NCBI GenBank assembly: GCA_019044685.2
Contig: JAGTXX020000004.1
Span: forward strand, 434,001-498,000
Reading direction: 5' to 3'
DNA: 64,000 nucleotides
Source: Nannochloris sp. 'desiccata'
Lineage: Eukaryota; Chlorophyta; Trebouxiophyceae; Chlorellales; Chlorellaceae
The position numbers were made by a program, and so were the translations under genes. Under the pieces are notes generated by a model that was not told where the DNA came from, did no database searches, and saw only the letters and a list, made by a program, of their open reading frames with translations. This document shows positions 1-12,101 of the stretch, one piece after another (position 1 is the first letter of the stretch; each line of letters opens with the position of its first letter).

Positions 1-2045
1 GCACGAGAAGATGAAGACACAGAGCCATTCAAACCAGCGATATCACTAACATCACCGCCAAGAGCAGCACTCTTTGGTTCATCGCTAATATCTAATAACA
101 ACGCTGCAGATGCATCATTGTCTCCATTATTCATATCAACCTCTTGAATCATACTATCTCCACCAATTCCCAAGCCAATATCTAATAAATCGCTAATAAC
201 ACCGCCGACATCGTCCCCGCCTCCGATTGAGTCAATCTCTTCTCGCTCAGCACCTCGAGCATCGCCAGAATGGTCAATAAACGTCGCAGCAGGGGCACGG
301 TAGATAGTAGACAATGAATTCCATTCGTCGAAAATACGATCTTGTACTTCAGCAGGCTGCGAATCTTCGAAACGAGCAAGAATTGGCGGGAGAGGAGCAA
401 TAATAGATTTTGCTTCCTCTGGGCCAGCGTCTTGGAATAATCGATGATAAAATTGAGCTCTTTCTCGAACAGAAACATCTCCATCTTCTGTCCCCGCAGC
501 TAAGACCGCTTCTAAAGCGGCTCTACATTCGGGAGCGCGTTTGAAAAAAAGTTTTGCCACGCTAGAGAGCAAAGCTCGTTTTACTTCCGGCGCTTGCTCG
601 GGATATTTAAATACCATACTCTCGAGTGTATATGGCGCGTCTTGCACCGTGTGTCCAAACTCACCGAGTACCCAGACGAATGCAGCACGTGCAGAAGGGC
701 GTTTTAACGTGGATTCATCCATCTCAGCCACTGCTGGTACGCAAGCATTTGCTGCGTCTGGAAATCTTCTTAAAACATCTGCCATCGCCGCTACAGCTTC
801 TTCAGCAACTTCTTCTCTACTATGCCCTAAAAACAATAACAATCTATCTAAAATACCGTCAACTTCAGCAACTTTGAGAGCTATATGAGCCACAGCACGC
901 ACAGCAGCACGGACTACATCTCCCTCGACGTCTCGAGCGTACTGGGAAGCCTCTTCGGCAGCGTCAAAAGCGTTTGAAGCGTCTGCAACAGCTACTAACG
1001 CGTCTAATTTCAGCAACTTCAGATAAGAAGGATCTTCTGGTCGGCAGAAGAAGTCTGGAGCGAGATCTGAAAAAGCCGATGGGTGGCGTTGAGCTAAAAT
1101 TATTAAATTGGAGAGAGCAGCAAACACAATTTCGGGCTCTTTTCCTAGTAACAACGTTTGTAATGGACCACGAATAGATGCCAAGACTTGACCGTGTTGT
1201 TCTGGGTAGCTCGAGGTATAGTGTAAAAATAATTTTGCCGTCGCCATCACTACTGCTGAATTAGTGTGATTAAGTCCAAAGTCTAAAACCTCTAAAACAT
1301 CAAATCGCTCCGCTTCCGAGCCTGGACGGTAATACTTCAACAATATATCCAAAACTAAGCATTGTGCCCAATCACTGAACGATCTAATATTATTTAATAG
1401 CGAAACTACCAACTGACGGGAGACGACTGTAGGGTTTAGGGCTCCTAGTTGCTGTAATACGTAGAGACAATTGGCTACAACTTGTGGATCAGTATCACTA
1501 GCAAGCATGGAACGGACGGTATCGATATATCCACGCATTTCTGTCCCTGCAGCGTCTTGGTAGTGGCATTTTAGGACGCCAATGATAGTTACTTCCCGGA
1601 CGTAAGGGTGAGAGTCCTTTAAACCAGCATCTACAGCAGCGAAGACGTTTTCCATGATATCTGGCACCCGTAAAGAGCACATAGATCGCACTGCAAGTCC
1701 TCGGATCGTTGGATCGGCGTCTTTCGCGTCCGTTAAAAGAGTCTGCACCACTAACAAGGCGACGGCGGAGTTTTGCCGAGCCGCTGACCGAAGGTAAAGG
1801 TAGAGCATCTTCTTCAGCGGGAGATCGAATTTAGAGAGTGCAACACATTTTGTAGCAGGGATAAATGCAGTCGACATGTCTATTCCTGCTGTCATATATT
1901 TGATCAGTTTTTGGAAGCAATCCCTTTTGGCTTGGACAACGTCAGGTTTGCGACCGTCTAAAGCACTCAGCTGTTCCAGCTGGTTGATAACCTCATTTAC
2001 TTCGCCTCGAGAGCGACCGCTGCGCCCTGTTCGGCCCCTCGCCAT
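1..2045 (-). CDS. AP4B1: AP-4 complex subunit beta, partial (3' end beyond window)
   Basis: Large beta-type adaptin, the trunk of the AP-4 coat adaptor that sorts cargo at the trans-Golgi network. The frame is open without introns from an ATG at 2045 to the left edge, giving 681 residues of alpha-helical HEAT/ARM solenoid. Phrases such as IRGLAVRSMCSLRVP (about residues 110-125) and SFSDWAQCLVLDILLKYY are typical of beta adaptins, and I judge the AP-4 beta version to fit better than AP-1/2 beta. Near the left edge the sequence turns Gly/Asp/Ser-rich, which looks like the hinge. The appendage domain should lie outside the window. The N-terminus is Arg/Gly-rich. The start is 261 bases head-to-head from the next gene. 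Adaptin identity is firm; the AP-4 assignment is a judgement from remembered family sequence. Confidence 0.85.
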   Translation of the reverse strand, partial: MARGRTGRSGRSRGEVNEVINQLEQLSALDGRKPDVVQAKRDCFQKLIKYMTAGIDMSTAFIPATKCVALSKFDLPLKKMLYLYLRSAARQNSAVALLVVQTLLTDAKDADPTIRGLAVRSMCSLRVPDIMENVFAAVDAGLKDSHPYVREVTIIGVLKCHYQDAAGTEMRGYIDTVRSMLASDTDPQVVANCLYVLQQLGALNPTVVSRQLVVSLLNNIRSFSDWAQCLVLDILLKYYRPGSEAERFDVLEVLDFGLNHTNSAVVMATAKLFLHYTSSYPEQHGQVLASIRGPLQTLLLGKEPEIVFAALSNLIILAQRHPSAFSDLAPDFFCRPEDPSYLKLLKLDALVAVADASNAFDAAEEASQYARDVEGDVVRAAVRAVAHIALKVAEVDGILDRLLLFLGHSREEVAEEAVAAMADVLRRFPDAANACVPAVAEMDESTLKRPSARAAFVWVLGEFGHTVQDAPYTLESMVFKYPEQAPEVKRALLSSVAKLFFKRAPECRAALEAVLAAGTEDGDVSVRERAQFYHRLFQDAGPEEAKSIIAPLPPILARFEDSQPAEVQDRIFDEWNSLSTIYRAPAATFIDHSGDARGAEREEIDSIGGGDDVGGVISDLLDIGLGIGGDSMIQEVDMNNGDNDASAALLLDISDEPKSAALGGDVSDIAGLNGSVSSSSR

Positions 2046-2306
2046 CTTGTTAAAGCTGCAAATTAGGGATCGATCTGGTATTGTTGAGTAGAGCTTCAAG
2101 CGTCTTTGCCGCGCTCACAAGTCCAAGAAAATATAAAGAAGTGAATTAAGACGAAATAAAATCCTAAACAGCCATATAGCGCGGGAATCCTCGCTTTTCA
2201 TCTGTTCTGAATATTTTTCTTTTTTTTAAATTTCAAGGGTCTGACCACATAAAAGTCCATGAATTGTCAGTTTTAACCTTTGATTCCCGCAGTTTTCATT
2301 CTAAAG

Positions 2307-4152
2307 ATGGCAGAAAAGGAAGCAATAAAGCGCCCAAAGGGCAGACAAGGCCCTAGTGGAGTCGCATCCAAGGGAACTCCTGATCCTCCACGGGCCTCTC
2401 CAGAGAGCGAAAGCCGCATTCAACTCTTGAACGAAAGGTAAATTCGCGATTCCTGATGACTAATAATTGTCGATTATATACGAGAGCTATGCTAGAAGGA
2501 GACTGAAGTGCTGAAACCTATGAGTTGACATGCCATGTTTGACCAACACATTGAAACAACATCTCTAACTTTCGCTCTCCATTCTTTCCTACAGATTAAA
2601 GCAACAGGAAGAGGATATTCAAACATTCAAGAATCTCTCCGAAACTCTCATTACTGAATCCACAGCTCTCCGAGATGAATGTAGAACGTTGAAAAGAGAA
2701 CGCCTTCAAGTGACCACTGCCTTGCAGAGGGCGGCTGACAACGCCACGGCAGAAGCTGAATCGTTAAAATCCCAGTTGCAAGCAAGTGATGATCGTCTTG
2801 ACCAGCAGTTATTAGATTCTGCGAAGCGGGAAGGCGAGCTTGTTGCATCTGCAAGCGCTCAACAAGCTTCTCTTCAAGAGCGGGTAACGGAGCTTCAAAA
2901 TATTGTGGCAAGCTTGGAAGCATTTAAAGAAAAAAGAGCAGTATTAGAGGCTGCCAACAAACGCTTTGAAGAGGATAACGTAGCATTGACCCAGAGTTAT
3001 GAAGAAAAATTAGGTGAAATGCATCTACGAGCCCACAGGCTGCAGCAACGAGTGGAAGACCTTGAACGAGAAGCTGCTGAGCAAGCGGCCGCAGCAGGCG
3101 CAGCAGATGAGACTGAAGCTGACCCTGTAAGACTTTTGCACCAGAATAGAAAACTTGCAGCAGCGTTGCGACGCTCAGGAGAGGAAGTGACAGCTTTGCA
3201 GCAGAACAATAAAGACCTACGGTGCCAGATTACTGAGCTGAAAACGGAGGTTTTAGTAGCCAAAGAGCTTGAAAACAAGGCCATTGAAACCAGCGCAACT
3301 CACCTTGCGAGGTATAACGCATACGAACATCGTATTAATGCACTTCAGGATAGCTTAAATGCAGTAAGTGACGCCAGAGATCAAGCCAAAATTGCTTACG
3401 ATGGCTCACAACTCTTGCTTGCTTCGGCAAAAGAAGAGATTGCTAAAAAAGAACAGCAACTCAATAGACAAGCTCAAGAAATACGCCACGTTCGACAGAT
3501 TAGGCGTGAACTTTTGGCGGAACGGTCAGAGGCGCAGGAATTCTTAGTTTCTTCCATCAGAGCAGTGCGAAAAGAGGTTGCAGCACAACGAGAAGAAGCC
3601 GCTGCCTTGGCCAAATCTGCCGGTGCGACAATAAAAGATACAACATGCCTGGGAGGAAGACGTGCGGCACGTATAATCAAAAGAACTGATATCATTACTA
3701 AAAATTTTAAAAATACAGGGCCTTTAACTCCTCTCAGTCAGCCCCTTGCCGGAGAGAACACCAGCACCTCATCAGCCTGCTCCCCAGCCAGCAGCACTGC
3801 CAGCACAATCACCAGCAAAACCAGCTCTTCACGAAGCTCGACTTTAGCTGCAGCTGCAGCAAGCGTAAGCCAAAGACTACATACTGCAGCTGCTTCTGGA
3901 AAGCGTCTTGTTGATATTAGCGAGCTTACGTGGGATGAAAGAGAGAGTGTGCTGCGGTTGTTGCTGGCTCATGTGAATGGAAAAAGTGATCTGTCGGAGG
4001 CTCAATCAATGTTTTCAGCTTTACAAGAAGAAGAAGAAAGCAATAAGAATGATACGAGTTGGTATATTGAAGAAGAGACAGCGTCCTTGCCAGAGTTGGC
4101 CTCGACTGCTCCCTTTCTGCCAGAACAGCAGCAGCAGGAAGGGTCTGTGTGA
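2307..4152 (+). CDS. Coiled-coil protein, possibly a basal-body/flagellar (CFAP157/BBOF1-like) factor
   Basis: Two exons, 2307-2437 and 2595-4152, joined by a GT-AG intron of 157 bases; 562 residues. Residues of about 40-360 form an almost continuous coiled coil rich in Glu, Gln, Leu and Ala. The segment around LQNIVASLEAFKEKRAVLE followed by an ENxxL-type helix recalls the DUF4515 family of basal-body and axonemal proteins, but coiled coils are easily over-read, so this is a weak suggestion. The C-terminal third is Ser/Thr/Ala-rich, with a conserved-looking helix (ELTWDERESVLRLLLAHVN) and an acidic, poly-Gln tail. If the flagellar reading holds, the organism has flagellate cells. Its stop lies 86 bases from the convergent NOP53 stop. 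Confidence 0.8.
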
Positions 4153-4238
4153 TTCCTTGTAAAAAATCACTTTTCTAATTAGCTCTATATTCTTATCGTG
4201 TTTGTAAATTTAGTAAAAAAAATGGGATTTTGCTTTCA

Positions 4239-5845
4239 TTATTTTCTTCCTGCTTTCCTCTTTGGCTTTATCCCTCCTTTCACTCCCGCAATTTTAACAC
4301 CGCTCACCTTCTTCAACTTCTGCACTTCAGATCGGGCTTCATCAACAGCAGCCTGTCTCTCTTTGGCCTTATCTGCTCTCTCCCCATGAATAAACTCAAT
4401 CTTCTTTTTACCCTTCTTCACTGCCTTTCTACGTGGTTCGATAATGCCTCGTCTCTCCAAACTTTTAAACCGCTCCGTTGCCAAAGTGGCGGTGGGTTTT
4501 AATTTTCTTAAGCTACCACCAGCTTCCCTCAGCTCTTCTGTTGTCATTACCTGGACAGGTAAAGGAACGTACTTTTGCTTGCCTAAACGAGGTGGTTCTG
4601 TAGCATTGCGTTCAGCTTGGTCAGCTTGACGCCGACGGATTCTTTCTTCCCTATCACCAAGAATGCCATCCACATCTTTCTTAATGGTTTTTAATTGTGA
4701 AAGATCATGACGTTGTTTCTTTTCCTTCTTTCTACGTGCTATTTCTTCATCTTCTCCACGACGACGCATTTCCCTGTTTCTATCTTTGTGAGTCTTCTTC
4801 TTAGCAAGGCCAGTTTTGCCTCCACAACTATTCCTTCTCGCTCCCCTACCAAGAGCTTCTTCCTCATCCTCACTACCCTCTCCGTGTTCCTCTTCATCAT
4901 CTTCTCCCGCATCGACTTGAAGCATCGCAAGCTCATCAGTCTCAGGGTCATACTCTACAACGGCCAATGGAGCAGTTGGCTCCAAGTCTTTATCATATAT
5001 TTTTTTCATTTCTGCTGCCACCGCCACCGCCACAGCGTCCTGATGTAATTCTCGATCCGGATTAAAAGAGCATCCAGGAGCGTCAATTTCTATAGCGGGG
5101 GCAGGGCGCTGAAGCTTCATTTCTTTTGTTTGACGGATTTTCTTGGGGATAGGGAGCGAGGCTAGAATATCGTTCTTTGAGGCGTAAGCAGCTGCGGCAT
5201 CAGCTTCTTCGTCCCACAGATCTGCAGCTGCTGCAGGCATAGCTTTATTCTTTCTCTTAGTTGATGGTACAACAGCTTGAGAAGTTGATTTTGCGGTCAA
5301 AGATGGTGTTTTTCCTTTCTTTTTCATTGTTACTGTGGTTATCGGCCGAGCTTGCTGAGCACCGGCAAGGATGGCTTGAGCTTTGGTCATTCTCTGGCGA
5401 GCTTGAAGCTTCTTGGGGAGCCTGATCTCTTGAGCAGCGGTGCCATGATCAGGGGCCTGTTATCAGAGAGAACAAAGACAAGCTATGGTTCATTTTTATG
5501 AAAGGCAATCAAAAGGCGGGATGCAAAGAAATTCCTAAAATGTAAAAGATTAGCAATTAAGTGTTCTAGCTCACCTTATCGACGTAAAATAGATCTGCAT
5601 CTGGGATTCCCTCGACTGCAAGGCCTTGCCGCTCTTCTCTTGTAGACTTTTCAAGGTGATCCTCGACCTGCACAGATGCATTAGTTATAAAACGGTTATA
5701 TTTATTTGGATCTATTATACGAAGTGATGTACAATAACTTTGCAACTAATATTGACGCGAGAAATCATAGAAATTATTCTAAGAAACATACATCTTGGGT
5801 ATCAATTTTCCTCCATTGCTTGCGTTGACGCTTAACTTTCCCCAT
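4239..5845 (-). CDS. NOP53: NOP53-like 60S ribosomal subunit biogenesis factor
   Basis: Three exons on the minus strand: 5792-5845, 5575-5667 and 4239-5456; 454 residues. NOP53 (human GLTSCR2/PICT1) works in the nucleolus, where it brings the Mtr4-exosome to pre-60S particles for 5.8S/ITS2 processing. The N-terminus begins MGKVKRQRKQWRKIDTQD, followed by a DADLFYVDK block. Both are hallmarks of the family and both are only seen after splicing. The rest is the expected highly charged chain with long Lys/Arg/Glu helices and a basic C-terminal tail. All three exon junctions keep phase 0 at GT-AG sites. It faces NSA1, another 60S factor, across 200 bases. Confidence 0.92.
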
Positions 5846-6045
5846 AGCGGACCTTTATCTATGTTAAAATATTAACACAGAGTAGCTTAACTGTTAGAAA
5901 CTTTAAATTGTGGCTCATGGCTGATGCAGGGTCTCGATTAAGGTTTTGAGTCACAGGCACAGGGCACAGGGAGGGGTTACAACTAATACAGCATTTGGAC
6001 TACCTAGCGTATTTATTATACCATCGAAAATATAATCTTTGTCAT

Positions 6046-7521
6046 ATGGCTCAGCCACAGCCTCCAGTGCGCATATTGGCTGCAGATGAACTCGGCCAAT
6101 TAAAATGCAAGTTTCAATTCCTACGATATAAAAATGAAAAGAGTACTCCCTTTTCTTCACCTACATTTGTTTATCATTATCTTAACTATCATCATATATT
6201 TGAATGCAGTGCTTCAAGCTCCCAGTCTAGAACATTTCGATGCTTTGTCAGTTGTCGCTCGGTGGTGCGTTTCTCTCTTTCTCTTTTTTAACTCAGTATA
6301 TTCTAATCCATTCCTCATCCTCTAAGCCGCTCTCTAAGTAGAACAGTACTTTTAAAATCTTGCTACAGGAACAAACCGGATAGAGCTCGCGCTGTTCAAA
6401 CAATCGCCATCGGCAGTTTAGAAGGCCTCTCCGACACCACCACCGCCACCGCCGCCATTGGGCACAAAGACGGCTCGATAGACGTAATAAATCCCAATAC
6501 AGGGACCCTAAAATGGAGAATAGATGCCCTTGAATCTACTACACAAAGAAAACCATCTTCATTAAATGAAGCAGCAGAGAGTACATCAATAGAAGGGCTG
6601 CATGTGTGCTTTTCCGGTCCTGCTGCCGTCGCCGCCTCTCCAGTGATCATTTCATGCACAGCAGGTGGCTCTGCCCGTCTTCACGCCGCTTTTTCGGCAG
6701 AAGATTCTACTACTGCTACTAAAAAAGCGAAAGAACTCGTTTCATTTAGAATTCCAGCGACTGTCTGTTGCTCCGCTCTGGAAGAATCTTCCGGTCTTCT
6801 TGCAGTCGGTAGTCAAGGCGCTGAACTTCGTGTCTATAACCTAGCTCTCCCAGAACAACCTGCAGTCTTCACAGCCAAAGGGTCAAAACCAAATCGTGTA
6901 GGGCTTGTAGATAAACCTTGGAACTCAGCTGTGGCTTTCTTCCCTGGGTCGAATGGAAATAAAATTTGGACAGGAACGGGTTACCATAAGCTACGCTTAT
7001 ACGACAGTACGGCAAGTAAACGACCCCAAATAGAAGTAGAGTTTGGATCAGCGCGTATCACTTCACTTGCAGCTGAAGCAGATGGGCAAAGAGTGTGGGT
7101 AGCCAATGCACAAGGGGGTGTAGAGGTATTTGATGTTAGGGCGGGAAGATTTACTGGCGCTGTGAAGGGAATCGCAGGATCTGTGCGAGATCTGGCGCTT
7201 TATCCTACCGACTCTAGTAGTAGTAGTGATAATAATAGGAATTTATGTATTGCTTCTGTGGGACTAGATAGATTTTTAAGAGTGCATAGCACTGCCTCGA
7301 GAACTTCTCTAGGCAAAGAATATTTGAAAACTCAATTGACAGGTGTGGTTTGGTGTCCAACTGATGCTAGTATGGCGGTGAAAATAGCAGAAAAATATGG
7401 AAAAGAAGGGGAAGTTGACGAAGGAGTGGAGGAAGATGGAGATAGAATAGAAAAGAGGAGGGCTAGTGGGGGCGGGGATGCAAGTGTCATTTTGAAAAAG
7501 AAGAAAAAGCAAGGCGTGTAG
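6046..7521 (+). CDS. NSA1: NSA1/WDR74-like WD40 ribosome biogenesis protein
   Basis: Three exons: 6046-6110, 6226-6264 and 6369-7521; about 418 residues. Nsa1/WDR74 is a seven-bladed WD40 propeller of early and middle pre-60S particles, released by the AAA ATPase Rix7/NVL. Family features seen here include DELGQLKC at the N-terminus, GTGYHKLRLYD, GIAGSVRDLALYP and ASVGLDRFLRVH. The C-terminus is a basic Lys-rich tail, usual for a nucleolar protein. Exon 2 is only 39 bases; its acceptor (CCCAG at 6221-6225) was chosen because it is the one that keeps the frame, giving CNLEHFDALSVVARW. A TGTAA lies 34 bases past the stop. Confidence 0.9.
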
Positions 7522-7812
7522 TTGAATTAATAGCCACTTCTTACATATTTGTTTTGTAAAGTTGAAACTCCATGTATTAATAATAGCTGAAAAGGGTGGG
7601 GTCCACACATCAGTGAAAGGATATTCGTTTGTCCCAGGAATTTTTATTTTGGGGATTGGAGGTTTCTAAAGCAGCGCTGTATCCGCATATTTACATATAT
7701 ATACCCATATTTTATTGGCTAGTTTACTCAAAGGTAAGTATGTGATGCTATTATCTTGCGCAGAAATCTCTAAAACTCTTCCGCCGCTAAAAACAGATTG
7801 TTGGGGAATTTG

Positions 7813-9987
7813 ATGATGCAGATGGTGGCAGACAAACGCAAAAAGAAGAGCCAAAAGCTCCCTGTTACCGTATTAAGCGGTTTCTTGGGAAGTGGTAAAA
7901 CGGTAAGATTTCGAGTTATCCTAATGAAATGTCAAATTTCGCGTTTCATGTTTTCATCGAGAGCTCTTCAGTTCAAATGACAAGATTTTACTACCCTCCT
8001 CGCTATTCAATATGCAGACTCTCCTTCGTCATGTTTTGCACAACAAACAAGGTCTCAGGTAAGACCGAATCCATTTTGGATACATCATTCAAATCTTGGC
8101 TTTTGCCGTCTTTCCCATCACGTCCAACCCTTGCTTCAAAATTATTCTTTGCAGGTGTGCTGTGATTGTTAATGACATGGCCGAGCTCAACATCGACGCT
8201 ACCCTCGTTAAGAGCGATTCTGTTATTCAGGTCAGTAAAACTGCGCTGCCAATCCGTGTATTTGCTCTCTGTTTTAGTCAGGAAACGACACCAATGGCTA
8301 TGCCTCTCCCGTCAACTTAGCCGACCCCCAACTTCCCTAACTAATTCCCCACATCTTTCTTTTATCTTCCTGCCCTTGAAGACCGAAGAGCGCTTGGTAG
8401 AGATGCAAAATGGCTGCATTTGCTGCACTCTGCGTGAAGATTTACTGATCGAGGTCCGTCAATTGGCTGAATCAAATCGGTTTGACTATCTCATTGTTGA
8501 GAGCACCGGCATTGGGGAACCTCAGCAAGTTGCCGAGACGTTTGAGATCCCTGGGGACGATGATTTCCTCCTCAAAGACGTTTCAAAGCTTGACACAATG
8601 GTTACTGTAGTAGATGCTGCAAATTTGCGCGCTAATTTGGCGTCAATACAGACTCTGGCAGAACGGGATGGGGAGGATGTCGCTGGCGGCGAGCGCACCG
8701 TTGCCGATCTTCTTTTGGACCAGATTGAGTTTGCTAACGTCATTTTACTCAATAAAATTGACTTGATTACCAGGGAAGAGGTTCAGAAGTTTACATCTCT
8801 GTTGAAAACTCTGAATCCAGACGCCAAGGTCTTGCCCTGCGCTGAAAGCATTGTGCCTATTCAGGAGGTCTTAAATACTGGTCTCTTTGATATGGAGCTC
8901 GCTGCCAAGAGTCCTGGTTGGTTAAAAAGCCTTGCAGAAGAACATACCCCGGAAACCTTGGAATATGGAATCTCCAGTTTCATTTACAAGTAAGTAATCA
9001 AACAAATGTTTTTCTTTTCCAACGGTTTTCCATGCTAGATGTCAACTCACTAAGTTAAATGTCGTTGATTTTCTTATTTATCTTTCTCTCGTACTCATCT
9101 CTGCAGAGCTCGTCGTCCGTTCCATCCTAAGAGACTGTGGGATTTCATCAACAGTCTCTGGGCGCTCCATGAAATGAGCCCTGCAGGTGAAGACGAGGAC
9201 GCAAGCCCCGACACTGAGCTCAACAATGCAACTTCTGAAGGCGGCTTTGAAATGCGGACACAACCCGTCTCAGAAACGGAAGCTGAATCCAAACAAACGG
9301 CTCTTCACTCCAAATATGGCCAGGTTTTGAGAAGCAAGGGCTTCTTCTGGATTGCAGGGCGCGATGAGGTCCATGGCGAGTGGTCGACTGCTGGTGCTGT
9401 TTTGAGGTGTAGCCCTGGAAGTCCTTGGTTTGCAGCCATCCCTGAGGAGCTGTGGGGCGGGGTTGATGTAAGTAAATATCGAGTACATTTCTTACCTTTA
9501 TAAAATGCTAAATAACACAGTTTTCTCCTGTCCATGTCTATTCCTGCAGGCTGATGTTGTAAAGCGCGATTTCAATGCTGAGACTGGAGATCGTCGTCAG
9601 GAGATTGTTTTCATAGGTATTGATGTGAAGAAGGAAGCTCTTGTTGCAGCACTGGACATGTGCCTCTGCACCGAGAAAGAGCTGAAATGCAAGGTAAGAA
9701 AAGAAGCCAAACAGGGAAATATACTAGATTAGAATAATTGCGTTGTTGTATTTGGCCACTTTCAAATATTAAGATAATTATTAACAAATATTTTCGTTCT
9801 TTTCTTGAACTTCTTTTTTGGTCAGAATATGAAAAAGATTGTGCAGAATGATCCTTTTATGAAATGGCCAGAATTGGAGATCGTGGAGGTTACAGAAAGC
9901 GAGGATAGTGATGAAAGCATGGAGAGTGAGGAAGAGGAAGAGGTCAAAAAGGGCCCAGCAAGAAACACAAGAAGCAAGCGGTATTGA
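7813..9987 (+). CDS. ZNG1: ZNG1/CBWD-type zinc-regulated GTPase metalloprotein activator (COG0523)
   Basis: Seven exons: 7813-7902, 8018-8058, 8155-8230, 8382-8989, 9107-9467, 9550-9693 and 9826-9987; 493 residues. It belongs to the G3E GTPases of the CobW/COG0523 group; eukaryotic ZNG1 delivers zinc to methionine aminopeptidase 1. The Walker A motif SGFLGSGKT is at residues 22-30, ending exactly at the first intron. The metal-binding CxCC motif (GCICCTL) is at residues 80-86, then ESTGIGEP, the guanine-specificity NKID, and the C-terminal CobW domain starting at ARRPFHP. An acidic Ser/Glu-rich linker and an acidic tail near the C-terminus are extensions. This is the most intron-rich gene here; all junctions are GT-AG and in phase. 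Start: the ATG at 7813; a second ATG follows directly. Confidence 0.93.
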
Positions 9988-10276
9988 AAATATAAACATA
10001 CACGATCGTCTTTAAATTTGTTTCAGTTCTAAAAACAATACGCAGTATACAATACATATACTATGGTATAGAGATTAGCAGGGCCCTCGCTACCCTATGC
10101 ATAGCATCCATTCCTTCGTTTTTCTTCTTCTTAAGCTTTTCCCTACTATCGTATCGGAGATCAAAAGCTCTCCTGCGTTCCTGAGCATTCATTACATACA
10201 CTAGAGATTGATGATCGAGTAGAATAAATACTACTGTAACCAAAAGACGCACTCCAGACGCGCACAAGTACCCTAA

Positions 10277-11750
10277 TTAAAACAACTTCAAGACCTCTTT
10301 AAATTTATCGTCTCTGCTTCCATCTAGTGCATGCATCTCCAGCCCCTCCAAAACAGGTCCCTTTTTCTTACTCATAGCTAAATCGCCGATAATCTCACCC
10401 AAAACAGGTGCAAATTTAAAACCGTGCCCGCTGCAAGCGCTTCCTAAGACTACCACTGGTCCTTCAGTTTCTTGCCAGCGACCTTGATCGCCCTCTTCTA
10501 GACTTTCTTGACATGGTCGGTATTTGGGATGGTAATCAAGGATAAAATGGTTATCCGGAGTATTAGTAAACATACATACACTCGACATCTGCATAGGAGC
10601 AGCCGCTACACCCGGTAAATACTTTCTTAAGCACGTTCGTAATGCCTCTTCATCTTCTAAATGTGCTTTTCTATCGAGGTGGTCAACAACAGATACATGT
10701 TGATTTAAATGGTTATACTTTCCAATTTTAGCAAGGTTGTTTTCATCAGCGGGAAATCCGTAGAAATAGCCTTCGTCATCGTCTATTAAATATACAGGGC
10801 AGTTCTCTGGAGAGAATTTTTTTGAAGATTCTTTCTCGTCCTCTGTTGAAGAGGAAACCTCTTCAACAGGAGGGGGACCAAACCATCCCACTACTTGCCT
10901 TTCTACCTGTAGGACAGGTGCGAGTTCAGGAACGAGCTCTGACATCCACGGGCCAGCAGTGATGATCAATCGCTGCGTTATGTACTTCTCACCTCCTTTC
11001 GTCTCAACTACAATTACTTCTTCACCACCCTCGCTTTCGTTCTTGCCTCTAAAAACGCGTTTCCAGCTCGTAACCGGAGAATTACAAACAACCTCAGCTC
11101 CATTCTTTAAGGCGCTATTAGTAAACGCTGTAATAGCTTTTTCAGGGTAAAGAAAGCCTCCAGCAGGGTCATACAAGGCTTTGAAATTTTCAGGAAATGA
11201 AAAAGCTGGGAATTGAGAATTCACTTCAGCTGCATCTAGTCTTGTATGAGGTAAATTGTGTAATTCAGCGCTTTGTACAGCTCCTTGGTAACACGAGTGA
11301 CCATGTGCACCAACAGCGCGTTCTGTGGATGCATTAAGGCAGCCAGTAGTTACAAGTAACTTTTCATTTTCTTCTTCTTCAAGGCGCCGCCAAAGTTCAA
11401 AAGAGCGTTTTAGCCAAGAAACATAGCTGGGGTGCTCTTGATAGACCATTCTAATAATACGAGACCCACCGTGTGATGATCCTTGGCCGTGTGCTACATG
11501 TGGCTGCGCTTCCAAGCCTAGGACCTGTTTATAGTAGAGGTAAGAAAGAGAAAAAGGGAGTGGTAGGTGGTGAGCCGTGGCGGCCCGCAATGGGGTGAAA
11601 ATATAAAAAAATAATCACAGTTTGCTTAGCGAGGATATGTGCGATTAAATTTTTAGTTACCTTGAGTCCTTGTTTTGCTAGATGATAAAGGGTGGCGCTC
11701 CCAGCAGCCCCTAAACCAATGACAATAGCGTCGGGAGGAGAACGGATCAT
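10277..11750 (-). CDS. FAD-dependent oxidoreductase, sarcosine/pipecolate oxidase family
   Basis: Two exons, 11661-11750 and 10277-11524; 445 residues. This is a DAO-fold flavoenzyme of the monomeric sarcosine oxidase/PIPOX/N-methyltryptophan oxidase group, which oxidises secondary amino acids and releases hydrogen peroxide. The dinucleotide motif GLGAAGSATLYHLAKQG is in exon 1. After splicing come GLEAQPHVAHGQGSSHGGSRIIR, shown here only as a family landmark, then the cysteine in SVCMFTNTPDNHFILD, which matches the covalent-FAD cysteine of sarcosine oxidase, and SGHGFKFAPVLGE near the C-terminus. No peroxisomal SKL-type tail is seen; the chain ends KLF. The substrate cannot be told from sequence. 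The start is the ATG at 11750, since the TTG at 11774 is not a usual initiator. Acidic Glu/Ser-rich insertions occur mid-chain. Confidence 0.88.
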
Positions 11751-12101
11751 CGAAACATCAATTGTTGGAGTCAAAGTACTAAAACCCGGCAGTCTGCCGC
11801 CTTGATCTTGATCTCAGATATTAATAAATGGTAGCTAAAGAGTCATTCTTGCAGAAAGTATAGCAACTGAGAGTTTTAACAACGTTTTGGACACTTCCTT
11901 GATCATCTTTGGGCTTTAACCGGCAGTAAACCTCAGTCTCCTGTGTTGTATTTAGGATCTTTCAAAAACTTGGAAAACTAATTACAGACTTCTTCACCTA
12001 CCCGAGCGGCATCTCTACTTTCCTCACCCTACAGATCACTTCATTAAATTTTTTAAAATCAACGCTGGTAATACCTTACGCACTCTTATTAAGCCACAAT
12101 A
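11751..12101. promoter_or_regulatory. Shared intergenic region between divergent genes
   Basis: A stretch of 351 bases separates the start codons of the sarcosine-oxidase-like gene (minus) and CHMP5 (plus). It must hold both promoters and 5' leaders. I see AT-rich runs but no motif I can name. Confidence 0.4.

Noticed and set aside
541..1177. Plus-strand open frames opposite the AP-4 beta gene
   Set aside because: They lie antisense to a clear adaptin frame and have low-complexity composition typical of shadow frames.
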